Made by a program: the position numbers and the translations under genes
Notes under the pieces: model-generated
What the model was told of the DNA's origin: nothing
What the model saw: the letters and a program-made list of their open reading frames with translations, nothing else
The model's database searches: none
Source: Pseudanabaena galeata CCNP1313
Lineage (GTDB): Bacteria > Cyanobacteriota > Cyanobacteriia > Pseudanabaenales > Pseudanabaenaceae
Direction of reading: 5' to 3'
NCBI RefSeq assembly: GCF_029910235.1
Contig: NZ_CP112879.1
Location: 1 to 64,000 of the forward strand
Length of the DNA stretch: 64,000 bases
In this document: positions 54,721 through 63,540 of the stretch, piece by piece
Layout: every line of letters begins with the position of its first letter
Numbering within the stretch: position 1 is the stretch's first letter

Positions 54721-57700
54721 ATGACAAAACCATTTAATGTAGAATCTGGCAGTATCAATCTGTTGAAAGATTTTCAATTGACACAGTTGTTGAAAATTTT
54801 ACTTCATGCCGAAGCTTTTCGTTATGATCTAGCACAATGCGCTGTTGAAGTAGCTCTAAATATCACAACTGGGGATGGTGGAGAGGATGGACGGATCTCT
54901 TGGCAGAATGGAGTAGCTTCAACGGATTATATTCCAAACAGGCTTACTTTGTTTCAAAATAAAGCCACAGATATGGGACCAACAGATTATGGGAATGAAA
55001 TCTTAGCAAAAGACAAAACTGTAAAATCTCAAGTCGATGAAGTTCTTAGCATTGGAGGTAGCTATGTTGTATTTACTACGCAAGAGCTAAATAATAAACA
55101 GAAAAAAGCTCGCATCAAAAAAATACGCGAGAATCTAACCACACTTGGCAAGAGTTATGCTTTAACCTGTGATTTGCAAATATACGACGCAAGCCAAATT
55201 CAAGGATGGGTAAATCTCTATATCCCTGCAATTGTTGCTGTTCAGCACTGGATTGGAAGACCAGCTGAAAGAGGTTTAAAAACCTTTGACTTATGGAGTG
55301 AGTATAAAGACTTAAGCAGCCTACCTTTCACTTCCGTAGCAAGTAGAAAGGACATAATTACAACTCTAATCTCTGACTTACCAAAACCAAAATCCTGTTT
55401 TCGAGTAAAGGGGCTTTCAGGGTTAGGTAAAACTAGAATGGCTTATCAGGTATTTGTTGAGTGCGAGGAAATCAGAAGTCTCTTGGTATATGTGGATGCT
55501 AATCATGCTCCTAATGTTGATGCTCTGGTAGCTGATTGGATTAGCTTAGGCTTGAGCGCAATATTGGTTGTTGATAACTGCGAGTACAAACTTCATGAGC
55601 GGTTGGCAAAAGAGATTGGGAGAGGAAATAGCCAAATCAGCCTACTAAGTTTGGACTACAACTTTGATAAAGTTTCTGACGCAACGAAGTGTTTTGACCT
55701 TAAGCAGATGAGTAATGATGAATTACTTCAACTTCTAAATCCAATATATAGTAATCGACTAACGGATTTAGATAGAATTGTTAGCTTTGCTCAAGGCTTT
55801 CCTCAAATGGCTGTTCTTTTAGCAGAGGCTAGGTTAAATGAAGATCCAAGAATAGGTGAACTTGGTGAAGACGACTTAGCCAACAAGCTATTATGGAAAC
55901 GTGGGGAGGAGGAAAATCCCGATCATCTAAAAATCCTTCAAGTATGTTCTCTTTTTGATACATTTGGCATAGAGCAAGAAGTTGAAGATCAACTTAAATA
56001 TATCGCAGGTTTGGTAGGGCTAAATGTTGATACCGTATACGAATGTATACAAAAATATTCTGAACGAGGACTAATTGATAGACGAGGACGATATGGGCAA
56101 GTAGTTCCAAAACCATTAGCTATAAGATTGGCAGGACAGTGGTGGACAAAAACTAGGGAGCAAAAACAGAAAGAGCTTGTAAATGGGATTCCAGAGTCAC
56201 TAATTGAAGGCTTTTGCCAACAGATTGAGAAAATGGACTTTCATCCTGATGTTAAATTGCTCACTAAAGATTTGTGTGGAACTCAAGGCCCTTTTGGCCA
56301 AGCGGAGGTGATCCTATCTAATCGGGGTTCTAGACTCTTCCGCTCATTTGTGAATGTAAATCCCGAAGCTACATCTGCCGCACTCTACCAGACTCTCTTT
56401 AATCTTAACTACCAGCAGTTATTACATATAGATGGCAATATCCGAAGAAATTTAGTTTGGGCACTCGAAAAGCTTTGTTTCCATGCGAATCTTTTTGAAG
56501 AGTCGGCATGGTGCCTATTACTCTTAGCCTCAGCCGAAAATGAAACTTGGAGCAACAATGCCACAGGTATATTCTCACAATTATTCAGGTGCGATTTATC
56601 GGGGACGGCAGCCGATCCTAATATCCGTTTTACATTACTAAGTAAAGCTTTTGACCTGAATCGTCCTGAAATTGATATGGTTATTCTTAATGCTTTAGAG
56701 CAGGCAACCAGAATAAATGGAGGTCACCGAATGGTTGGGGCAGAGTATCAGGGTACAAAAGCACCACTTCAGGAATGGCGACCAAAAATTTGGCAGGATA
56801 TCTTCGACTTATGGCAAGCTGCTTTCGATTTGCTTCTGCTAATTCTGGAAAGAAAAGATGATCGAAAAGAAAAAGCTATGAGTATAATAGGACACTCTAT
56901 TCGTGGATTCGTGCGTGTAGGTCGTATTGATATGCTTGATACTACGATCAAGCAGGTTATTGAAGTAAATGGTAAATATTGGCCATCGGCACTTGAAAGC
57001 ATAAAACATACTTTTGAATATGATGCTGCACAGCTTAATCAGAAAGCAATTGATGCATTAAATTCTTGGTTGGTTCTACTTAATCCAGATGATTCTGATC
57101 TAACTGATAAGCTTAAGATTATAGTAATTAACCCCCCTTGGGAGCATCACGAAGACGATGATGGAATCTACATTGATATGGCGGCTGAAAAAGCGAAAAC
57201 ACTGGCAATAGATATAGCTAAAAAGGTGTCTTCTCTTTTTCCATTACTCGGCTTATTAATGAAAAATGAACAGAAGCAGTCATATACATTTGGAAGACAA
57301 TTAGCGATAGAACTTGCCGACTTTACACAATTACTTGATCTAACACTAGAGCAGCTTGTCACTATTCAATCGCCTAATGTAAGCTTTGCACTTGGTCTTT
57401 ATAGCGGTATATATGAGAAATCACAAGCAACTTGGCAAATATATATTGACAAGCTTTTAGAGGACAAACACCTGATTGTGTTTTACCCAGATGTCATTCG
57501 GACTGGGAAAATAACGAAGATTCACTTAGATAAACTTCTAGAACTCATTTCCCAAGATACTATTTCTGCCAACAGTGCAAATCTTCTAGGTTATGGTCGT
57601 GTCACAGACGGTATTGATCCATCAACTATTGCAGAATTTTGTTTGAATTTATCCGCTCTAGGAAATGTAGCTGCTTGGTCGGCTCTAAATGTTATTTTTA

Positions 57701-58473
57701 TGTATTGCCATAGCAATAAAGCATTCGTCAAGGAAATTATTGATCCACTCAAGAAATTAGTATTAGCTGTCTCATTGTCTAAAGATCAGAAGGGAACTTA
57801 CAGAGATATCTACCATTGGCATGGACTAGCGCAGAACATTCTCAAATTCCCAGATCAGGAATTTGCTATTGCCATTGTAAATCAGATTATTGCTTCTTGT
57901 TCGCAAGGTTTTGAGCATGGAGATATTTGGGATTATATAAAGCCCTTACTTACTGACCTTATGCAAGAGTATGAAGAGGTTTTGTGGCCTATTTTGGGTG
58001 ATGCCATACTGGCAGCAAGGGGAATGGAGCGTTATTGGCTTCAACAGGTTATTGATAGAGAAAATAGCTTTTCCAATCAACAGCCAAGTGTATTGTCTGT
58101 CTTAAATCCTGATAATGTTATTTCTTGGTGCCAAAAAAATCCAGCCCTAGGTCCAAACTTTATTGCCAGTTGTGTGAATATCCTAGAGACCGTTAATAAA
58201 GTGCAACAACCCACTAAATTATTTATTCAACTTCTGGAGAATTTTGGTAATGATGAAAAAGTTGTAAATACTCTTGGGGCAAATATGGCTACACGAGGCT
58301 GGGAAGGCTCTTTAGTCCCATATTTAGAAGCTGACAAGAAAGCTCTTTTACCATTTATTAACCATCATAATCAGAATGTAAGCAAATGGGTTAGAGCGTA
58401 TATAGCAGATATTGATAGACAGATAGAGTCAGAATCTACTCGAGATGAAGAGCGTAATTTAGGTATTTTCTAA
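54721..58473 (+). CDS. STAND-type NTPase with N-terminal Mrr-like nuclease domain
   Basis: The 1250-aa protein begins with a restriction-endonuclease-like domain of the Mrr type: GDGGEDGRI (52-58, catalytic D56 region) and LFQNKAT with the QxK motif (Q79, K81). The P-loop GLSGLGKT is at 231-238 and a Walker B-like ILVVDNCE follows near 282-290. The remaining 800 residues are helical repeats of sensor type. The order nuclease, STAND and helical sensor matches AVAST/Avs-like antiphage proteins. It parallels the 1244-aa protein at 15861, although sequence identity is low. It is on its own transcript and ends before the recombinase. Confidence 0.78.
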   Translation: MTKPFNVESGSINLLKDFQLTQLLKILLHAEAFRYDLAQCAVEVALNITTGDGGEDGRISWQNGVASTDYIPNRLTLFQNKATDMGPTDYGNEILAKDKTVKSQVDEVLSIGGSYVVFTTQELNNKQKKARIKKIRENLTTLGKSYALTCDLQIYDASQIQGWVNLYIPAIVAVQHWIGRPAERGLKTFDLWSEYKDLSSLPFTSVASRKDIITTLISDLPKPKSCFRVKGLSGLGKTRMAYQVFVECEEIRSLLVYVDANHAPNVDALVADWISLGLSAILVVDNCEYKLHERLAKEIGRGNSQISLLSLDYNFDKVSDATKCFDLKQMSNDELLQLLNPIYSNRLTDLDRIVSFAQGFPQMAVLLAEARLNEDPRIGELGEDDLANKLLWKRGEEENPDHLKILQVCSLFDTFGIEQEVEDQLKYIAGLVGLNVDTVYECIQKYSERGLIDRRGRYGQVVPKPLAIRLAGQWWTKTREQKQKELVNGIPESLIEGFCQQIEKMDFHPDVKLLTKDLCGTQGPFGQAEVILSNRGSRLFRSFVNVNPEATSAALYQTLFNLNYQQLLHIDGNIRRNLVWALEKLCFHANLFEESAWCLLLLASAENETWSNNATGIFSQLFRCDLSGTAADPNIRFTLLSKAFDLNRPEIDMVILNALEQATRINGGHRMVGAEYQGTKAPLQEWRPKIWQDIFDLWQAAFDLLLLILERKDDRKEKAMSIIGHSIRGFVRVGRIDMLDTTIKQVIEVNGKYWPSALESIKHTFEYDAAQLNQKAIDALNSWLVLLNPDDSDLTDKLKIIVINPPWEHHEDDDGIYIDMAAEKAKTLAIDIAKKVSSLFPLLGLLMKNEQKQSYTFGRQLAIELADFTQLLDLTLEQLVTIQSPNVSFALGLYSGIYEKSQATWQIYIDKLLEDKHLIVFYPDVIRTGKITKIHLDKLLELISQDTISANSANLLGYGRVTDGIDPSTIAEFCLNLSALGNVAAWSALNVIFMYCHSNKAFVKEIIDPLKKLVLAVSLSKDQKGTYRDIYHWHGLAQNILKFPDQEFAIAIVNQIIASCSQGFEHGDIWDYIKPLLTDLMQEYEEVLWPILGDAILAARGMERYWLQQVIDRENSFSNQQPSVLSVLNPDNVISWCQKNPALGPNFIASCVNILETVNKVQQPTKLFIQLLENFGNDEKVVNTLGANMATRGWEGSLVPYLEADKKALLPFINHHNQNVSKWVRAYIADIDRQIESESTRDEERNLGIF

Positions 58474-58621
58474 CAGTTACTTAAGAGTTGTGGGCTGCCT
58501 CAAGTTTGCACCACATATAGTACATTTCGGCAATGACCAGTTTGGAATTTATGAATCATAGAACTATTTTTTCCCAACCTCCATCCTGTGATCGCCAATA
58601 TGCCAGCTAATGTTCTAACCA

Positions 58622-59596
58622 CTATTCTAACTTCGCCGCCGCCTTTAAAAAAGCCCGTTTCGCCGCAATCTTATTCTTGCGATTTGTATAGCGCCTAAAA
58701 CTTCTCACATCCCGATGTCTTGTCAACTCCATCGCCAAAGAAGGATCTAGCTCATACTTCACAATCAAATTCGTCGCAAACGTATGCCTACCCCGATGCG
58801 AATGCAAATCAATCCCCGTCTTCTCCGCCAAATCATCCATCACATGTCGAATCCCCCAATAGGTCAACCGCTTACCCTGACTACGATTAGAACAAGATAC
58901 AAATAAAGGACTATCAGATAATAACTCTCCCTCTTGCTCCCTCCTCCAATCTAAATAAGTATCCAAATCCTGAATACCAAACTTCGTCAAAGGCACTTCT
59001 CCCTTACTATCCCATTTCGCCTCTTTGATCGCCAATTCCCCATTCACATAATCCTCAATATTCAAACGACAAACCTCCTCCGCCCGCAACCCATGCAACA
59101 AAATCGAAAACAAAGCCCGATCGCGTAACACCCCTTTACCTAGCGAGATCGCTTCATAAATCCGTAATACCTCCTCATCCTCCAAATCCTTTGCCACAGG
59201 ATCGGGTAATCGCTCTTGCTGAATGCCAATCGTCGGATCGGCAACCACATATTCCGAGAGCAACATCCATCGATAAAAAGATTTCAGAGTTCGCAGCACT
59301 CGATTCACCGAACTCAACGCCAGTTCGCGTTCCTTCAGCAAAAAAGTTTTAAACTGTGTCACTTTACGACGACTCACATCCACCCAAGCCAGATCGCACC
59401 AATCCATAAATGTCCACAAGTCCGCTTGATACGCTTTACGACTTTTGGGTTGTAAAGACCTTGACGCTAAAAACTCATCAACTCTTGCTTGGCGCAAGTC
59501 TGAAGTGGCGATCACTTTAGGCGGTTCACTGTAAACAACTAAAATTGGCTCTGGAATCGACATAACGGCATCACCATCTAGCTTACAAAGTACCAT
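58622..59596 (-). CDS. Tyrosine recombinase (XerC/D-like integrase)
   Basis: The 324-aa protein has an N-terminal core-binding SAM-like domain (about 30-130) and a catalytic domain with R in HGLRAEEV, HxxR in HRGRHTF, H in TRHRDVRS and the nucleophile tyrosine in RRYTNR. ATG 59596 is chosen because a GGGG-type ribosome binding site lies just upstream; ATG 59563 is an alternative. It lies next to a cluster of transposon-end-like repeats and at the right edge of the defence genes, so it may have moved the block. Confidence 0.88.
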   Translation of the reverse strand: MVLCKLDGDAVMSIPEPILVVYSEPPKVIATSDLRQARVDEFLASRSLQPKSRKAYQADLWTFMDWCDLAWVDVSRRKVTQFKTFLLKERELALSSVNRVLRTLKSFYRWMLLSEYVVADPTIGIQQERLPDPVAKDLEDEEVLRIYEAISLGKGVLRDRALFSILLHGLRAEEVCRLNIEDYVNGELAIKEAKWDSKGEVPLTKFGIQDLDTYLDWRREQEGELLSDSPLFVSCSNRSQGKRLTYWGIRHVMDDLAEKTGIDLHSHRGRHTFATNLIVKYELDPSLAMELTRHRDVRSFRRYTNRKNKIAAKRAFLKAAAKLE

Positions 59597-59646
59597 CAGC
59601 AACCCCTATCTCTAAGTGTAGTGTTAGAAGATGCGAAAAAAACTGA

Positions 59647-60059
59647 GATTATGACCATAAGCTTGCCGCCATTAGCACCATAAATTTGCCGCTACTGAGT
59701 TTGAAATACCGATTTCACCGTTGGGTTCACCTAGATTCGTCTCCCTAGGTGGAAGCATAAGTTTGCCGAAAGTCTTGAATTACAAGCATAAGCTTGCCGA
59801 AAATCGTAAACTCTTGAATCTGCCAAAAGCCTTGAGCAGTCTGGAGTTATCTTCCTGCTGCATCTGGATTTGCCTCCCATTGCTGATTTTACCACTTCAT
59901 TCACAGACAAATTTTGCCTGTGGCTGGCTAAAGGGCTTAAGGAGAATGGATTTAGCGGACATCTGCTACCGAAATGCTTACTGGCTATGTGTTAGAGTCC
60001 CTTGCCCTAGATGATTATGACCATAAGTTTGCCGCTGCGGCAAACTTATGGTCATAATC
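59647..60059. mobile_element. Possible nonautonomous transposon with CATAAGYTTGCCG repeats
   Basis: A terminal inverted repeat of 23 bp (gattatgaccataag[c/t]ttgcc...) occurs at 59647-59669 and inverted at 60037-60059, with one mismatch. Internal copies of cataagyttgccg lie near 59677, 59756, 59795 and 60020. The ends read TG...CA, as in Tn7/Tn552-type elements with repeated transposase sites. No transposase is present, only a decayed frame (59830-59998) without a match I know. No target duplication is visible. Confidence 0.5.
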
Positions 60060-60061
60060 AT
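60011..60061. repeat. Perfect 51-bp palindrome
   Basis: Two 25-bp arms around a central T at 60036. Each arm carries the CATAAGTTTGCCGC repeat. It could be two transposon ends joined head to head, or a strong terminator for the region. Confidence 0.85.
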
Positions 60062-60125
60062 AAAAACGATCGTCTTCAAGATTGAAAGCCCAATTCGTCT
60101 TAGAAACATCTTAGAGCAAATAATC

Positions 60126-60163
60126 AATACTTATTTGCCATTAAATTTATGCGAATAAGTATT
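60126..60163. promoter_or_regulatory. Operator-like inverted repeat upstream of the AAA ATPase gene
   Basis: aatacttatt and aataagtatt, 18 bp apart, lie about 100 bp upstream of the 514-aa gene in an AT-rich stretch. It is a possible regulator site; no promoter can be confirmed. Confidence 0.35.
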
Positions 60164-60263
60164 TATACTTAGTGTTTGTAATGTGTTTTCAGCGTTTCAG
60201 GGCTTTGCTTGGCGCGTTGTTATATATTGAAGGGGTATCTATGCCCGTTAGTTAGTTGTTGTC

Positions 60264-61808
60264 ATGCCAAAATGGTTTAATACTGCTGGTCCTTGTAAAG
60301 CTGATATTCATTACATGTTGTCAGCGACTGAGCGCTTGCCTGAAATCAAACAATTAATTGCTCAAGAAAATTATTTTGTGATCCATGCGCCACGTCAGAC
60401 GGGTAAAACTACAGCAATGCTGACCCTCGCGCAAGAACTCACCACTAGTGGTGAATATACATCGGTAATGGTATCGGCAGAAGTCGGGTCAACTTTCCCT
60501 AATGAACCAGAAAAAGCAGAAGATATCATTTTAGCAGCATGGCGAGATGCGGCAGATTTCTGGTTGCCAGACGAACTGAAACCACCAACCTACAATGTAA
60601 ATCAGCCGCCACAGCGTATTGGTAATTTTTTAAAAATATGGTCGGAGGCTTCACCAAGACCATTGGTAATATTCATTGATGAAATAGATTCTCTACAAAA
60701 TCAAACTTTGATGACTGTGTTACGACAGTTGAGGGATGGATTTCCGCGCCGTCCACAAGGATTCCCACAGTCAGTTGCTTTGGTGGGGATGCGCGATGTG
60801 CGGGATTATAAGTATGCTTCGGGAGGAAGCGATCGCCTGAATACTTCTAGTCCTTTTAATATCAAAGTGCGCTCCTTCACGCTGAGTAACTTCACCCTTG
60901 AGGATGTGAGAAAGCTCTATCAGCAGCATACGGAAGCCACAGGACAAATATTTACTCCTGAAGCTGTTGATTTAGCTTTTCATTTGACTCAGGGTCAGCC
61001 TTGGTTGGTCAATGCGATCGCTAAGGAAATTGTTGAATATATTACGAAAGATCCATCTATTCCTATTACGGCTGAGTTAGTGAATCAAGCGAAGGAAATA
61101 CTCATTAAGAGACAAGATACGCATCTGGATAGCCTTGCGGAGAGACTAAGAGAAGATCGAGTCAGAGCAATGATTCAGCCTATTCTCGCTGGGCAGGAGC
61201 TACCAGATGTGCCACAGGATGATATTCGCTACGTTTTAGATTTAGGGCTTTGTACTAACGAAAATGGTTTGGCGATCGCTAATCCTATTTATCAGGAAGT
61301 GCTTCCTAGAGTGCTTGCCTATGTAACTACTGCTTCTATTGGGTATCTTCAACCAATCTGGCTTAGTGAGCAAGGTGAATTTTTGCCCGATCGCTTGTTG
61401 GAAGCGTTCTTATTATTCTGGCGGCAGCATGGAGAGCCTTTATTTGGAAGTACGCCCTATCCAGAGATTGCGCCCCATCTGGTGTTGATGGCTTTTCTGC
61501 ACCGTGTTGTTAATGGTGGCGGCACTTTGGAGAGAGAATATGCCATTGGTTCGGGAAGAATGGATATCTGCTTGCGCTATGGTAAGGTAACTTTGGCAAT
61601 GGAGTTGAAGGTATGGGCTGATAAAAGATCTGATCCAATTAAGGAAGGATTGCCACAGTTGGATAAGTATTTGTCAGGGTTGAGCTTAGATACAGGATGG
61701 TTAGTGATATTCGATCGCCGTAAAGGTTTGCCGCCGCTAAGCGATCGCACTACGACTGAAAATGTCATCAGTCCCGCAGGTCGAGAAATTATTGTGATTC
61801 GTGGATAG
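60264..61808 (+). CDS. AAA-like ATPase with C-terminal PD-(D/E)XK nuclease domain
   Basis: The 514-aa protein has the P-loop APRQTGKT at 42-49 and Walker B VIFIDEID (DEID 139-142). A winged-helix-like middle follows. Near residues 425-450, GRMDICLRYGKVTLAMELKVW matches the D...ExK nuclease signature. Such AAA_14-type ATPase/nuclease fusions are frequent in cyanobacterial genomes and mobile DNA; their targets are unknown. It lies between a repeat cluster and a MITE, so it belongs to the mobile right end. Confidence 0.8.
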   Translation: MPKWFNTAGPCKADIHYMLSATERLPEIKQLIAQENYFVIHAPRQTGKTTAMLTLAQELTTSGEYTSVMVSAEVGSTFPNEPEKAEDIILAAWRDAADFWLPDELKPPTYNVNQPPQRIGNFLKIWSEASPRPLVIFIDEIDSLQNQTLMTVLRQLRDGFPRRPQGFPQSVALVGMRDVRDYKYASGGSDRLNTSSPFNIKVRSFTLSNFTLEDVRKLYQQHTEATGQIFTPEAVDLAFHLTQGQPWLVNAIAKEIVEYITKDPSIPITAELVNQAKEILIKRQDTHLDSLAERLREDRVRAMIQPILAGQELPDVPQDDIRYVLDLGLCTNENGLAIANPIYQEVLPRVLAYVTTASIGYLQPIWLSEQGEFLPDRLLEAFLLFWRQHGEPLFGSTPYPEIAPHLVLMAFLHRVVNGGGTLEREYAIGSGRMDICLRYGKVTLAMELKVWADKRSDPIKEGLPQLDKYLSGLSLDTGWLVIFDRRKGLPPLSDRTTTENVISPAGREIIVIRG

Positions 61809-61884
61809 ATTACTAATCAATTGATACAGAAGGAGTAGGGATAGATACAGGATAAATGTAAAAAACTGCAAGATCGGTCTTAAA

Positions 61885-61893
61885 CACGCATTC
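61885..61893. repeat. Target-site duplication, left copy
   Basis: cacgcattc abuts the left end of the 113-bp MITE and is identical to 62007-62015. Confidence 0.8.
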
Positions 61894-62006
61894 GGTAATG
61901 TTTCACATTTGTTGGGGAGAAAATAACAAGAATAGGCTATAAAAAATGCTGGTATGGGTTTGCCATTTTTATCAATTACCTAGTTCAACAAATGTGACAC
62001 ACTACC
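61894..62006. mobile_element. 113-bp MITE with 21-bp terminal inverted repeats
   Basis: The ends are ggta[a/g]tgt[t/g]tcacatttgttg and its complement (21 bp, two mismatches). Exact 9-bp direct repeats (cacgcattc) abut both sides, the expected trace of transposition. The interior has no coding capacity. The mobilising transposase is not in the window; a 9-bp duplication would suit IS4- or IS5-like families among others. Confidence 0.85.
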
Positions 62007-62015
62007 CACGCATTC
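62007..62015. repeat. Target-site duplication, right copy
   Basis: cacgcattc abuts the right end of the MITE; identical to 61885-61893. Confidence 0.8.
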
Positions 62016-62107
62016 TATCGTTTGATTTTTCGCCCCAAGTAATGGGATTATTTTTATTGATTGGTTCTGCAATGGGTTTCCTTCGCTGAAATGTATATAA
62101 AATTCAT

Positions 62108-63502
62108 CTAATGGCTATGTAGGTGATGAATATCATGGTAGTGAGCATGAAGATGTTTGGTTGGCAGATGCTCATGGGTATGCGTATGTGGTTCGGTTAG
62201 TAACATATGTTCAGGATGATCATGTTGATGATGTGGATCGTGAGTATGTTCGTGTTCATGCCAGAGATATTCATGCTGATGTTCATGAGTTTTAGGAGCT
62301 AGCAAGATCTGGACTACTGCGAGAAGGGCAAACCCGATCAAGCTTCCGTAAAGAAACGAAGTATTACTTTGACTTCCCAACCAACCTGCAATGGGATAGG
62401 AAACTGCCCACCATAGATGGCTCCAAGCAAAATGTGCGCCATAAACTCTCCCTTGAAGGTTAGAGGGAATCTGATCCGCGATGAGAGTTTGGGTGGGTAG
62501 ATTCACGAAAACTTGTCCCATTCCTGCGATCGCCCAAAGTAATATCAATGGCACTAAACCGACATAATTCGCGGGTAAAATTGCCAAAGTAATCAAAACT
62601 GCGCCAAACAGAACTACAATTGTGCGCTCCCACTTTTTACCGATCGCTCCTACAGTTACCGCCGCTATAGTTGCGCCAATGCCAAAAGCAGCCATTACCC
62701 ATCCATATTCTAAACTGCTTAGTTTGAGCGTTCCTTTTATGTAGCCTACGGTATTTACTAAAATCTGCGCTCCTGCGATCGATGCGACAAGTTGCAGAAA
62801 GAGGGCATAGCGAATAAAAGCATTAGCAAATAAGCGTGTGGTTCCTTCTTTAACATCACCAATAATTGTAGTGATCGCTCCCTTTTGAGATTCTTCTAAA
62901 TTTTCATTTCGCTCTACTCTAAGTTGATTTGGAAGTGAGAAGATCAAAACTGCGGCAATTAAGAAAGAAATTGCATCCAGAAAAAATATCTGTCTTGCGC
63001 CAATCCATGCCGACATACTTCCAGCAATTCCAGGACCTAAAACGCCTAGCAGTTGATAAGTCGCAGCAGAAAGAGCGATCGCCTGAGCATATTCACTTTT
63101 ACCCGTGACTAAAGGGATTGTGGCTTGATATGTAGGCGTAAAGAAGGCATTGAATACATTTAGAGCAAAGACTAGAACATAAATCTGCCAAACTGCATTT
63201 ACAAATGGCATGGTTCCCACAATCACCATTCGCGCAATGTGAGTGATGACGAGAATTAGTTTGCGATCTAAGCGATCGGCGATCGCACCTGCGATTGGGG
63301 AGAGAATCACAAAAGCCGTAACTCTCAAGGTCAAAGCCACAGAAAGCACTACAGCACTATCTTTCCCTGCTAGTTCAAAAGCTAGTAGAGCTAATCCTAA
63401 CCATGTTAGAGCATCACCAAATAAGCTGATCGTCTGAGCAGTATAGAGTCTGGCAAAAGTTGAATTATTGAGGCATCGTAATGATGAGGGAACCTGTGGC
63501 AT
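62108..63502 (-). CDS. nrsD: MFS nickel exporter candidate with His-rich tail (NrsD/NreB type)
   Basis: The 464-aa protein has about 12 hydrophobic segments of the major facilitator superfamily, with a DRLDRK-type loop between helices 2 and 3. The C-terminal 60 residues are extremely His-rich (HEHEHTHDPHHQHDH and HLHAHYHDIHH). A 12-helix MFS protein with such a tail is the hallmark of NreB and of cyanobacterial NrsD, which export nickel. Cobalt or other divalent metals are possible. No sensor or RND partner genes are beside it, unlike the nrs operon. Confidence 0.75.
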   Translation of the reverse strand: MPQVPSSLRCLNNSTFARLYTAQTISLFGDALTWLGLALLAFELAGKDSAVVLSVALTLRVTAFVILSPIAGAIADRLDRKLILVITHIARMVIVGTMPFVNAVWQIYVLVFALNVFNAFFTPTYQATIPLVTGKSEYAQAIALSAATYQLLGVLGPGIAGSMSAWIGARQIFFLDAISFLIAAVLIFSLPNQLRVERNENLEESQKGAITTIIGDVKEGTTRLFANAFIRYALFLQLVASIAGAQILVNTVGYIKGTLKLSSLEYGWVMAAFGIGATIAAVTVGAIGKKWERTIVVLFGAVLITLAILPANYVGLVPLILLWAIAGMGQVFVNLPTQTLIADQIPSNLQGRVYGAHFAWSHLWWAVSYPIAGWLGSQSNTSFLYGSLIGFALLAVVQILLAPKTHEHQHEYLWHEHEHTHDPHHQHDHPEHMLLTEPHTHTHEHLPTKHLHAHYHDIHHLHSH

Positions 63503-63540
63503 TTTGGTTGGGCTGAGATAGGTATCGATAGTTTTTAGGT

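Noticed and set aside
59721-60014. 97-aa open frame
   Set aside because: It runs through the repeat cluster, has no domain and no ribosome binding site; treated as chance.
59652-60059. Repeats considered as a CRISPR array
   Set aside because: Copies are short (13-17 bp), unevenly spaced and in both orientations; no cas genes are nearby.
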